Shown piece by piece: positions 44,701 to 53,459 of a DNA stretch of 64,000 nucleotides. Position numbers and translations under genes: made by a program. Numbering within the stretch: the stretch's first letter is position 1; every line of letters starts with the position of its first letter. Source of the stretch: Dryocola sp031988645 (GTDB lineage Bacteria > Pseudomonadota > Gammaproteobacteria > Enterobacterales > Enterobacteriaceae); contig NZ_CP150452.1 in the NCBI RefSeq assembly GCF_051307045.1, positions 868,001 to 932,000 on the forward strand, read 5' to 3'. The notes beneath the pieces are model-generated. The model did no database searches. It saw only the letters and a list, made by a program, of their open reading frames with translations, and was not told the DNA's origin.

Positions 44701-46046
44701 CCTGTCGGTAAGGATCCTGCTGGCTTATGTAGCCGGCACTTTGCTGAGTATCGGCCTGCTGGTGCTTTTCGGCGCGATCGTTCAGGATCGGCTGCCGGGC
44801 ATGGAGCTTCCCGACCGGGCGCAGGCGCTGGTCGGGCATCTGACGTTCGATACGCAGGGCAAGCCGACAGGGCTAATCGACAGCAAAGAGCATCCTCTGT
44901 GGATTTACGACAGCCTGCGTCAGGAAACCGCATGGAGACTGCTGGATGACAAGGGTAATGTCGTGCTTGTCTCGGCGGATGAGAAATTCTGGCCGGCTGG
45001 TAACGATATTACAGCGTTGCCCTTCCGGCGTTTCGCCTTCACCCGGGATGGCGTGCTCTACGAGGGAGCGACCGGGAGCGTTGAAAATAATGGACGAAGG
45101 TGGTTTTTGCAGCTGGTGGTTAGCTCGCGAATCGTCGATTTTTTGCATCAGGGATTCGCGCTGCCTTTTATCCGGCTTGGCATTGTCGTTTTCAGCCTGT
45201 TGCTGCTGCTGATTTTTACCGTTTGCGCCTGCGTCAGCCTGAAATATTCGTTGCGGGCCGCTGCGCAAGGTTTCGCAGGCCGCCATGCAAATCTCCCCGC
45301 AGGCGCTTAGCGAACGTCTGCGCACGGAGCTGGTTCCCGCCGAACTTATCCCGCTTATCACCAGCTTCAACCAGGCGCTCGATCGGCTGGAGAACGGCTT
45401 TCGCACCCAGCAGGAGTTTCTCGCCAAAGCCGCGCACGAGTTAAAAACGCCGCTGACGCTGTTGCGCACGGAAGTGGAGCTGATGGATGACAATACCGAT
45501 GTTCGCGAGGCGCTGTTGGCCCAGGTCGCCCATCTTTCGCGGCAGGTGCAGCAACTGCTGCTGCTGGCGGAAGCGAGCGAGCCGCTCAGCTACCAGTTCA
45601 CGGACGTGGACGCGTATCAGATTACCCGGGATACGGTGAACTACCTGCAAAAAATAGCGGATGACGCCGGCGTGAAGCTTAGGGTTAACGCCGCGGAGGG
45701 AATAAGCAAATGGCGGGCGGATCGTGGCGCGTTCTTCACCCTGCTGAAAAACCTGATTGAGAATGCCGTCCAGCATTCTCCGGCGGGCGCCACGGTCAGC
45801 GTTGATATCCGCTCAGGCAGCCTGAGCGTGCGCGATCGCGGAACGGGCGTCGCGCAGGAGCATATACCGCACCTGTTTGAACGGTTCTGGCGCGGCGCGC
45901 ATCGTCGGGACGTTGGCGCCGGGCTGGGCCTGGCTATCTGCCAGGAGATTTGCTCCGCGCACGGCTGGACGTTGGCTGCCTTTAATGGCGAAGCCGGGCT
46001 GGTGGTCCGGGTGGACAGAGGCGCAGTCACGACAGATTCAGCTTAG
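44693..46046 (+). CDS. Sensor histidine kinase, apparent frameshift
   Basis: A membrane sensor of 450 residues once repaired. TM1 near residues 7-26 and TM2 near 160-180 enclose a periplasmic sensor (~130 residues). The H box is FLAKAAHELKTPLTLLRTEV, the N box NLIENAVQHSPAG, G boxes RDRGTGVAQEHIPHLFERFW and GAGLGLAICQEIC. The frame breaks in the linker after the second TM; deleting one G from GGGCC at 45255-45259 gives SLRPLRKVSQAAMQISPQAL, a normal HAMP-like continuation. Cognate regulator immediately upstream. Probably intact. Confidence 0.86.
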
Positions 46047-46181
46047 TCAGCGATAGCATTTTACATTTCCGTTATAAATGATTATGTTTCTCATTTGCAT
46101 TTGAGGGCGGCGGGTTTTGCGGAGTTCTGTCCGGCTCGGGGCGTACTCGCCGCCGCCTCATTGACGGGAAAGGATCAAACC

Positions 46182-47270
46182 ATGACTAAAAGAACAACGG
46201 CGCTGGCTGCGCTGATCGCCCTGGCGCTGACGGGCTGTAGCGCGCATCAGGCCACCACGGCGAAACCAACGCCGGTCGCTGCGGCGGAGCAGAAGAGTCC
46301 GTTAGCGCAGCGCGAGCTGTCTGAAGGCGTATATGAAATGGCGCTCAGCCAGCAGAACGGCGCGCTTTACGTCGCCACCGCGCAGGGCTTTAAGGACGTG
46401 CAGGGCGGGGTGATTTATAAGCTCGATCCCGTCTCGCTCAAAACCATCGGCCAGGCGCATACCGACCTGAAGAACTTCGGCGCGGTGATGGACCCGCAGG
46501 GCAAAACGCTGTATGTGACTAACTCGCTGGACGGCGGCATCAGCGCAGTTAACGTAGAAGACGGCAAGGTGCTCAAGCGCCTGATGTTCAGCGAGCGTAA
46601 CGAGAAGGGTTTCCCTTACGGCGCGCGTGAAATCATCCTGCATGATGGCCTGTTGTACATCGGCGGCGTGGCCGATCCGGCGGTGATCTGGGTGGTGGAG
46701 GCGAAAACGCTGAAGCTGAAAAAACGCATCACTAACGCGGGCAAATGGGTGACCGGCCTGCTCTATTCCGAGCGGACGCAGCGTATCTATGCGGCCAACG
46801 GCGGCGGCGAAATCCTCGTTATCAACCCGAAGACAAACCGTATCGAAAAACGCTGGAAGCCGCTCGGCGAGAAAGAAGCCCTGCTGCTTAACCTTGCAGA
46901 AGATCCGGCGACGGGCCGTCTGTTCGTGACCGACAACTCGAAAGCGAAAACCACGCTGGTGCTGGATATTAATACCGGCAAGCTGCTGAAGAACCTGCAA
47001 ACGGGCGATACGCTGGCGGTGAAATTTAACCCTGCGCGCGGCGAGATTTACCTTACCCAGCGCGAATCCGGCAGGCTGTTGATTCTTGATGCCGGCAGCT
47101 ACGCGGTGAAAAAAGAGCTGAGCCTGCCGCCGCATCCGAACAGCCTGCTGCTGTCTGCGGATGGACAAACGCTGTACGTCACGGTGAAGCAGGGCTTTAA
47201 CAAAGACCATTCAAGCAAAGGCCCGGACAGCATTGTACGCGTGCCTTTAGCGCAGCTCTCCCGGCTGTAG
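46182..47270 (+). CDS. YncE-like beta-propeller lipoprotein
   Basis: A 362-residue protein related to E. coli YncE, but with a lipoprotein signal (ALALTGCSAHQ, Cys 19) that YncE itself lacks. Repeated propeller motifs: ALYVATAQGFKDVQGGVIYK, GKTLYVTNSLDGGISAVN, QRIYAANGGGEILVINPKTN, GEIYLTQRESGRLLILDAGS, GQTLYVTVKQGFNKD. Start ATG 46182 places the signal correctly. It probably acts at the periplasmic face; role unknown. It follows the two-component genes and may belong to their regulon. Confidence 0.85.
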   Translation: MTKRTTALAALIALALTGCSAHQATTAKPTPVAAAEQKSPLAQRELSEGVYEMALSQQNGALYVATAQGFKDVQGGVIYKLDPVSLKTIGQAHTDLKNFGAVMDPQGKTLYVTNSLDGGISAVNVEDGKVLKRLMFSERNEKGFPYGAREIILHDGLLYIGGVADPAVIWVVEAKTLKLKKRITNAGKWVTGLLYSERTQRIYAANGGGEILVINPKTNRIEKRWKPLGEKEALLLNLAEDPATGRLFVTDNSKAKTTLVLDINTGKLLKNLQTGDTLAVKFNPARGEIYLTQRESGRLLILDAGSYAVKKELSLPPHPNSLLLSADGQTLYVTVKQGFNKDHSSKGPDSIVRVPLAQLSRL

Positions 47271-47278
47271 GTGTACCC

Positions 47279-47306
47279 GGGCGAACGGGCTTTTGCCCAT
47301 TCGCCC
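47279..47306 (+). terminator. Bidirectional terminator between yncE-like and yjiN
   Basis: GGGCGAACGGGC and GCCCATTCGCCC form a 12-bp stem with one weak pair and a TTTT loop between two convergent genes. Confidence 0.6.
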
Positions 47307-48577
47307 TATAAATTCAGCAGCGCGGGGATCTGGGTCAGCAAATAGAGCACCAGGCCGATGGAGCCGCCCACCAGGGTGCCGTTGATGCGGATAAACTGCA
47401 GATCCTTGCCGATATTCAGTTCAATCTGCTGCGACATATCGCGGGCGTCCCAGCTTTTTACCGTATCGCTGATATGTTTTGTGAGAAACGCCGCAAACTC
47501 CGGCGCAACCTTTCTGGCCGCTTGCTCAAGGTGTTCGTTCAGCGAGGCGCGCAGGGCGCTATCGCCCACCAGCGTTTCGCCAAACCACTGCCCGGCTTCG
47601 GCAATACGCTGCCTGATGCGCGAATCTTCGCTGTTCATGTCCTCTTTTAGCCAGCGGCGTAAATCTCCCCAGAGCTCGCCCAGATAGCGGTTAAACGCCT
47701 CGTCCTCTTTCAGATAGCTTTTGATGTTTTCCGCTTTTTCCACCATCTCCGGATCGCTTTTTAGCTTATCGATAAGTTTGAAGGTGGCGCGGTCAAAGGC
47801 CTGGCGCATCTGATGGCCCTTATCCTGGCTGATATCGTCAAGCATGGAGTTGACCGCGCTGGCGACCAGCTCGGCGCTGTGCTCGCCCAGCCATTCGGTG
47901 GGCAAGACCCTGGATTTACGCGGATGCTCGGTTTCCAGCCAGTGCACTATCTGGCGGGCGATAAACTCCCGCGTGCTGTCCCGGTTGAGCAGCGTTAACA
48001 GCTGGGCAATCATCGAATCCAGCAGGGCCTGGTGGCGGTTATTTTTCGTCATGCTCTCCAGCAGCAGGGCGCTGGAGTAGCTTAAATCGACCTTATCGAT
48101 GGCTTTATGCACCGCCCGACGCAGCAGCCCCTGGATGCGCGCGTCATCCGTCATATCCAGAAAGCCGCCCATGACCTGCAGCAGGTGCCGCCCGACCCGC
48201 CGGGCGTTATCCGGCTTGCTGAACCAGACGCCGATCGTCTGCGCCGGTTCGTAGCGGTGAATCAGGTTGATTAGCGACTGGGTATCAAGAAATTTTTCCT
48301 GCACGAAGTAGCCGAGGTTCTCGCCGATGCGATCTTTATTACGCGGAATAATCGCCGTATGCCGCGCGATAAAGGGAATAGGCACCCTACGGAACAGCGC
48401 CACCACGGCGAACCAGTCGGCAAGCGCGCCCACCATCGCCGCTTCGGCAATGGCCTTCAGCCCGCTTACCCAGAAGCCGGGAGGCAAAAAGAGGGTGGTG
48501 ACAAAAACTGCCGCAGCAATCAGCAGTAAAGAAAGCGCAAGGCGCTTGGTTCGTTTTAATTCAGCCATTTTTTCCAT
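47306..48577 (-). CDS. yjiN: DUF445 membrane protein YjiN
   Basis: A 423-residue protein close to E. coli YjiN. Two N-terminal hydrophobic segments (RLALSLLLIAAAVFVTTLFL and LKAIAEAAMVGALADWFAVV), a long helical body, and a C-terminal TM (GSIGLVLYLLTQIPALL). RRVPIPFIARHTAIIPRNKD is the DUF445 hallmark. Function unknown; inner-membrane location likely. The start could be three codons later (MAELKRTK). It lies downstream of ampH on the same strand. Confidence 0.9.
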   Translation of the reverse strand: MEKMAELKRTKRLALSLLLIAAAVFVTTLFLPPGFWVSGLKAIAEAAMVGALADWFAVVALFRRVPIPFIARHTAIIPRNKDRIGENLGYFVQEKFLDTQSLINLIHRYEPAQTIGVWFSKPDNARRVGRHLLQVMGGFLDMTDDARIQGLLRRAVHKAIDKVDLSYSSALLLESMTKNNRHQALLDSMIAQLLTLLNRDSTREFIARQIVHWLETEHPRKSRVLPTEWLGEHSAELVASAVNSMLDDISQDKGHQMRQAFDRATFKLIDKLKSDPEMVEKAENIKSYLKEDEAFNRYLGELWGDLRRWLKEDMNSEDSRIRQRIAEAGQWFGETLVGDSALRASLNEHLEQAARKVAPEFAAFLTKHISDTVKSWDARDMSQQIELNIGKDLQFIRINGTLVGGSIGLVLYLLTQIPALLNL

Positions 48578-48623
48578 GGCTTAAGCATAGAACCGCTGTT
48601 GCGTAAGCGGTAGCTTTAATCAG

Positions 48624-48645
48624 GCAGGCCGCCGCGACGGCCTGC
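48624..48645 (-). terminator. Hairpin after ampH
   Basis: GCAGGCCG and CGGCCTGC make an 8-bp stem with a 6-base loop ten bases after the ampH stop. No T run follows, so termination is uncertain. Confidence 0.45.
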
Positions 48646-48654
48646 TTATCCGCA

Positions 48655-49812
48655 TCAGGAAGCCGGAGTGACCCGCGGCGCAAAGCCGCTCAGTTCGGAA
48701 ACCAGGTCATTGACGCCGTCGCTCATGTTAACGAAGCGCGTTAACGGCGAGCGGGTAATCACCACGAAAACGCCCACGTTAGTTTGCGGCACCATCGCCA
48801 TATAGGTGATAAATCCGCCGCCGCCGCCCGTTTTTTGCACGATGCCCGGCCGGCCGTTTTTCGGCGCTAAATAGACCCAGCCCAGCCCTAAGGCATCGGC
48901 CTTGCCGGGCACGTCCATCCCAATCACTTTGTGCAGCTGTTTACGCTGATAAATCAGCGTCTGCATGCGATCGGCCTGGCTGTTGCGCTGGTGGAAGTCG
49001 GAGCTCAGGAACTGCTGCATCCAGCGCATCATATCGTCCGGCGTGGAGTAGACGCCGCCGCTGCCGGCCGCCGCCAGGGTGTTATCGCAGGGGCTGGCGC
49101 CCTTTTGCGCGATCATCAGGCGCTTACACTGATCGGGAGAGGGCGTGAAGGTTGTGTCTTTCATGCCCAGCGGGCGTGCGATTTGCTCATCGAATAAGTC
49201 GGCATAGGGCTTGCCCGCCGCCAGTCCCAGCGCGTCCGCCAGCAGGTCGAAAGCAAGGTTCGAATAGGAGGCGTTGGTGCCGGGTGCATACCTTAACGTC
49301 GCGCCGGCAAGCCAGTTCCAGCGTTGCTCGCGCGTAGGCCAGGTAAAGACGGTGCGGTGCGCCGCTCCGCCGGGCTGCTCGCGCGGAAGGGCGCTGGTGT
49401 GGGTCGCCAGATTGACGAGGGTTATAGGTTGGCCGTTAAAAGTGGGAACGCGAGCGCCCGGCGGCGCATATTTACTCAGCGGATCGTCGAGCTTCACCTT
49501 GCCCTGGTCGAGCATCTTAACCAGCATTTCGCTGGTCATCAGCTTGGTCAGCGAGGCGATACGGATAACCGAATCCAGCTGCGGGCGGACATTATTGCCG
49601 GGGCGGGTTTCCCCGAAGCTGTGGAAGACGCGTTGGTTGCCGTCAATCACCACCATGGCCATGCCGGTCGCCCCGCTGCCATAGTAAATGTGGTTGGCGT
49701 AGCGCTCGGCTATTTCAGAGGCGAAAACGGGATCGGGCGAGGTTTGGGCAAAACCAAAAACAGGGAGCGCAGCAATGGCTAGCGCGGCGATGCGCGGGAG
49801 ACGAATTTTCAA
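48655..49812 (-). CDS. ampH: AmpH penicillin-binding protein
   Basis: A 385-residue class C-like D,D-carboxypeptidase/endopeptidase, the same length as E. coli AmpH. Signal peptide ends GFAQ. Catalytic motifs: SLTK (IRIASLTKLM, near residue 89), YSN (ASYSNLAFD), and QKTGGGGGF as the KTG box. It acts on peptidoglycan in the periplasm with weak beta-lactam binding. In E. coli it is divergent from sbmA; here two genes, lpxP and a hydrolase, and a small secreted-protein gene lie between. Confidence 0.94.
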   Translation of the reverse strand: MKIRLPRIAALAIAALPVFGFAQTSPDPVFASEIAERYANHIYYGSGATGMAMVVIDGNQRVFHSFGETRPGNNVRPQLDSVIRIASLTKLMTSEMLVKMLDQGKVKLDDPLSKYAPPGARVPTFNGQPITLVNLATHTSALPREQPGGAAHRTVFTWPTREQRWNWLAGATLRYAPGTNASYSNLAFDLLADALGLAAGKPYADLFDEQIARPLGMKDTTFTPSPDQCKRLMIAQKGASPCDNTLAAAGSGGVYSTPDDMMRWMQQFLSSDFHQRNSQADRMQTLIYQRKQLHKVIGMDVPGKADALGLGWVYLAPKNGRPGIVQKTGGGGGFITYMAMVPQTNVGVFVVITRSPLTRFVNMSDGVNDLVSELSGFAPRVTPAS

Positions 49813-49918
49813 CGCGAGTAATCCATTTAACGAAGTGGGGCGATATTCACCGTATTTATACTACGCCCGGGCGCTACGCAAATATGGAAAATGATAAATG
49901 TGAGCAAAAAAAGCGTAA

Positions 49919-49940
49919 CGCGGCATTTCCGCGCCTTTTT
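49919..49940 (+). terminator. Small hairpin with T run, plus strand
   Basis: CGCGG-cattt-CCGCG followed by CCTTTTT. No plus-strand gene ends here, so it may end antisense or spurious transcription. Confidence 0.35.
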
Positions 49941-49951
49941 CGTGTAGAAAA

Positions 49952-49976
49952 GCACCGCGGCCGGCGGCCGCAGTGC
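49952..49976 (-). terminator. Terminator of the small secreted-protein gene
   Basis: A GC-rich near-perfect dyad (GCACtGCGGCCG with CGGCCGCgGTGC on the minus strand) followed on that strand by TTTTC, eight bases after the stop. Confidence 0.7.
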
Positions 49977-49983
49977 AGATTAG

Positions 49984-50271
49984 CTAGTTAGATTTATCGA
50001 CATCTTTTTGCATCACATCGTCTTTGGTGCCGCCTTGCTCAACGGTTTTATCGTTGCTCTTATGCTCTTTGCGCATTTCATGGCCTGACTCGCAGCCTTT
50101 TTTATCTTCATTTCCAGGGGCGCGGCAATCGTCGATAATGTGGTTCGGATTATTGAGCTGTTCCTTCTCAGCCTGCAGCGTCGAGGTGCTGTTGGCCGGG
50201 TTCTGCGCGACTGCGGCGGCGCTGGCAAACAAAAAGGTACCTGAGAGCAAAGCCAGAGTAAGTTTTTTCAT
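49984..50271 (-). CDS. Small secreted protein, unknown family
   Basis: A 95-residue protein with a clear signal peptide (LTLALLSGTFLFASAAAVAQ) and a short, very polar mature part: NPANSTSTLQAEKEQLNNPN, DCRAPGNEDKKGCESGHEMR, then Lys/Asp-rich tail. Two Cys could form one disulfide. Likely periplasmic and largely disordered. It has its own terminator. No function can be assigned. Confidence 0.78.
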   Translation of the reverse strand: MKKLTLALLSGTFLFASAAAVAQNPANSTSTLQAEKEQLNNPNHIIDDCRAPGNEDKKGCESGHEMRKEHKSNDKTVEQGGTKDDVMQKDVDKSN

Positions 50272-50592
50272 CTTGTAAGATTCCTGTTATGGGTAGGGGC
50301 AAGCTCTCTAAGTATGAACGTAAAAAATTCAAAGCCTGGCATTTATTGCCTGTTTTTTAATCGCGATAGGCTGTATAACAAACGCCGCTGGCGCAATGAA
50401 GCGAAATACGTAAAAAAACTGACATGTCTTATACATAGACTTAACGGAAAATGCGTATCATCACGACGGTAAATTTTTACCTCGCTGCAACTATCCACGC
50501 CCGGTGGCGTCCAAGTAACAGCATCCTGCTGTACCGCTAATGATTCAGTTCTTTATGCGATACACACTATTCACGCATTAAGAAGCTGATAT
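50272..50592. promoter_or_regulatory. Divergent intergenic region ahead of lpxP
   Basis: About 320 bases separate the divergent small-protein gene and lpxP. Since lpxP is cold-induced in E. coli, a long 5' leader would not surprise; I cannot identify a cold box by eye. No gene is supported here. Confidence 0.35.
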
Positions 50593-51519
50593 ATGCCTAC
50601 TAAACCGCTGTTTTGCAAACCCCTGCTCCATCCACGCTATTGGCTAACCTGGTTTGGCCTGGCCATCCTGTGGCTCTGGGTACAGCTGCCTTACCCCGTA
50701 CTCCTGAAAATGGGCCGTCTGATCGGCAAGTTTTCCATGCGTTTTTTAAAGCGCCGCGTTTCTATAGCTCGTCAGAACCTTAAGCTGTGTTTCCCCCAGT
50801 ACTCCGATGCGCATATCGACGCTATCGTCAGGCAAAACTTCGCCTCCCTCGGCATGGGGCTGATTGAAACCGGCATGGCGTGGTTCTGGACGGATGAACG
50901 CGTGCGTAAATGGTTTGACGTACGTGGCCTGCATAATCTCAACGCCGCCTGCGACAAAGGCCGCGGCGTGATGGTTATCGGCGTGCACTTTATGTCGCTG
51001 GAGCTGGGCGGCCGCGTGATGGGCCTTTGCCGCCCGATGATGGCCATGTACCGCCCGCACAACAATAAAGTGATGGAGTTTGTGCAGACCCTCGGCCGTT
51101 CGCGCTCGAATAAGGCGATGATCGACAGGCGCAACCTGAAGGGCATGGTGAAAGCGCTGAAGTCCGGCGAGGCCGTCTGGTTTGCCCCCGATCAGGATTA
51201 CGGCCCGAAAGGCAGCTCGTTTGCGCCGTTCTTTGCGGTGCAACAGGCCGCGACCACCAACGGCACCTTCACCATCGCCCGCCTGGCGAAACCCGTTATC
51301 CTCACCACCGTGCTTATCCGCAACGCCGACGGCTCGGGCTATCAGCTGGTTATCGAGCCGGAGCTTAACGACTATCCGGTCGATGATGAACAGGCCGCCG
51401 CCGCGTATATGAACCGCAAAATCGAACGCGAAATCATGCGCGCCCCGGAGCAGTATCTGTGGCTGCATCGCCGTTTCAAAACTCGTCCTTTCGGACAGGC
51501 AAAGCTTTATACCGCTTAA
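50593..51519 (+). CDS. lpxP: Lipid A palmitoleoyltransferase LpxP
   Basis: A 308-residue inner-membrane acyltransferase. LHPRYWLTWFGLAILWLWVQ at the N-terminus, the HxxxxD/E catalytic motif as GVHFMSLELGGRVMG (His and Glu), PHNNKVMEFVQ, VWFAPDQDYGPKGSSFAPFF and APEQYLWLHRRFKTRP follow E. coli LpxP more closely than LpxL or LpxM. It adds palmitoleate to lipid A at low temperature. In E. coli lpxP maps elsewhere; here it lies between ampH and sbmA. A cysteine hydrolase follows after 54 bases. Confidence 0.92.
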   Translation: MPTKPLFCKPLLHPRYWLTWFGLAILWLWVQLPYPVLLKMGRLIGKFSMRFLKRRVSIARQNLKLCFPQYSDAHIDAIVRQNFASLGMGLIETGMAWFWTDERVRKWFDVRGLHNLNAACDKGRGVMVIGVHFMSLELGGRVMGLCRPMMAMYRPHNNKVMEFVQTLGRSRSNKAMIDRRNLKGMVKALKSGEAVWFAPDQDYGPKGSSFAPFFAVQQAATTNGTFTIARLAKPVILTTVLIRNADGSGYQLVIEPELNDYPVDDEQAAAAYMNRKIEREIMRAPEQYLWLHRRFKTRPFGQAKLYTA

Positions 51520-51573
51520 TGCTTTCGCGGGTATGTTAGTCTTCTGGTTACCTTTCTGACCAGGAGATAAGCC

Positions 51574-52098
51574 ATGCCCGCGCAACGTGTTTTAATGGTG
51601 ATTGATATGCAAAACGGGGTGTTTGCAAACCCGCGTATCAACCGCGAAGACTGCACCTCCCGCATCAATCAGCTCATTCAGGCCGCCGATAAAGTCATTT
51701 TCATTCAGCATGCCGAAGAGGAGCTGAAGCCCGGCCATCCGGCGTTCGATCTCCTGCCTGAACTTCATCGCCCGGCAGACGCCCTGTACGTCACCAAAAC
51801 CGCCTGCGACGCCTTCTACCGCACCGAACTCGATGAACTTTTACAAAAAAACGGCATCAATGCATTCGTGGTTTGCGGCTGCGCGACGGACTACTGCGTG
51901 GATACGACGATTAAAAACGGCGTCAGCCGCGGCTATGCCATCACCGTAGCCGCAGACGCCCACACGACCGCCAATCGTTCAGCGGTCAGCGCTGAAGCGC
52001 TGATTAAGCAGCACAACGAGGTGTGGGCCAATTTGTCGATTCCGGGGAACCGCTTGCAGGTTAAACCCGTCGGGGAGATTGTCGCCGGCTGGCGATAA
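51574..52098 (+). CDS. Isochorismatase-family cysteine hydrolase
   Basis: A 174-residue hydrolase with the complete triad: Asp in MVIDMQNGVF near residue 10, Lys in YVTKTACDAFYRT near residue 74, and Cys in VCGCATDYCVDTT near residue 107. These enzymes hydrolyse amides such as nicotinamide, ureidomalonate-type compounds or peroxyureidoacrylate; the substrate here is unknown. GGAG lies before the ATG. It lies upstream of sbmA with 110 bases between. Confidence 0.88.
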   Translation: MPAQRVLMVIDMQNGVFANPRINREDCTSRINQLIQAADKVIFIQHAEEELKPGHPAFDLLPELHRPADALYVTKTACDAFYRTELDELLQKNGINAFVVCGCATDYCVDTTIKNGVSRGYAITVAADAHTTANRSAVSAEALIKQHNEVWANLSIPGNRLQVKPVGEIVAGWR

Positions 52099-52208
52099 AT
52101 TCCGTAAGGCGGTTTCACTCCTTGATACAAGTTTGCGCAAGCGGTAATGTGCCCGGTTCGCTATAACTAACCGATATAACAACAAAAAGTCGTGCTCAGG
52201 AGTGTTGT

Positions 52209-53427
52209 ATGTTCAAATCCTTTTTCCCGCACCCGAAAGCGTTTTTCCTTTCGGCGGTCATTTGGGGACTACTCGCAGTTATTTTCTGGCAGGGCCGGCG
52301 GGGGCGTATGGCTGGAAAATGCGTTCGGCGCAAGCCAGCAGATCCCCATTAACGCCAGCCGTTTCTGGACGTTAAAAGCGCTGATCTTTTATGCTTACTA
52401 TGCGCTGTGCGTGGGCCTGTTTGCGCTGTTCTGGTTTATCTACAGCCCTCACCGCTGGCAGAACTGGTCGATTCTCGGCTCGGCGCTGATTGTCTTCGTC
52501 ACCTGGTTTATGGTGGAGCTGGGGGTGGCGATCAACGCCTGGTACGCGCCCTTCTTCGACCTGATTCAGAGCGCCTTAAGCTCACCGCACAAGGTTCCGC
52601 TCAATAAGTTCTACAGCGAAACCGGGGTGTTCCTCGGCATCGCGCTAATCTATGTCACCGTCGGCGTGTTAAACAGCTTTTTCATCAGCCATTACGTGTT
52701 CCGCTGGCGTACCGCGATGAACGATTACTATATGGAGCACTGGCAGATGCTGCGCCATATCGAAGGGGCCGCGCAGCGCGTGCAGGAAGACACCATGCGC
52801 TTTGCCTCGACGCTTGAGGATATGGGCGTCAGCCTGCTGCAGTCGGTGATGACGCTTATCGCCTTCCTGCCGATCCTGGTGGCGCTTTCCCCGCACGTTA
52901 AGGAGCTGCCGGTTATTGGCGAGGTGCCTTATGGCCTGGTTATCGCCGCTATCGTCTGGTCGATTATGGGCACCGGCCTGCTGGCGGTGGTGGGGATTAA
53001 ACTGCCGGGCCTGCAGTTTAACAATCAGAAGGTGGAGGCGGCCTACCGTAAGGAGCTGGTTTACGGCGAAGACGATCCGTCGCGCGCCACGCCGCCGACG
53101 GTCAAGGCGCTGTTCGGCGAGGTAAGGCATAACTATTTCCGCCTCTATTTCCACTACACCTATTTCAATATCGTCCGCATCCTCTACCTGCAGGTGGATA
53201 ACGTATTCGGCCTGTTCCTGCTGTTCCCGTCAATTGCCGCCGGGGTCATAACCCTGGGGCTGATGCAGCAAATCACCAACGCGTTCGGCCAGGTTCGCGG
53301 CTCGTTCCAGTACCTGATTAGCTCCTGGACCACGCTGGTTGAGCTGATGTCTATCTATAAGCGTCTGCGCAGCTTCGAGCGCACGCTGCAGGATATTCCG
53401 GTGCCGGCCGTTGGCGAAACGGTATAA
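52209..53427 (+). CDS. sbmA: Peptide transporter SbmA, apparent frameshift
   Basis: An inner-membrane proton-driven importer of microcins and proline-rich peptides. After repair it has 405 residues, against 406 in E. coli. The true N-terminus MFKSFFPHPKAFFLSAVIWG begins at ATG 52209; the frame breaks at GGGCC 52292-52296, and deleting one G gives FWQAGGGVWLENAFGASQQI. Downstream, FLIFYAYY-like LIFYAYYALCVGLFALFWFI, VLNSFFISHYVFRWRTAMND and YYMEHWQMLRHIEGAAQRVQ match SbmA. Ends at a strong terminator. In E. coli yaiW follows directly; here an emr-type cluster intervenes. Confidence 0.92.
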
Positions 53428-53432
53428 AAAAA

Positions 53433-53458
53433 GCTGCCCCTTTGCGGGCAGCTTTTTT
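53433..53458 (+). terminator. Bidirectional terminator between sbmA and emrB-like
   Basis: GCTGCCC and GGGCAGC stem with A-run before and TTTTTT after, serving both convergent genes. Confidence 0.88.
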
Positions 53459-53459
53459 C

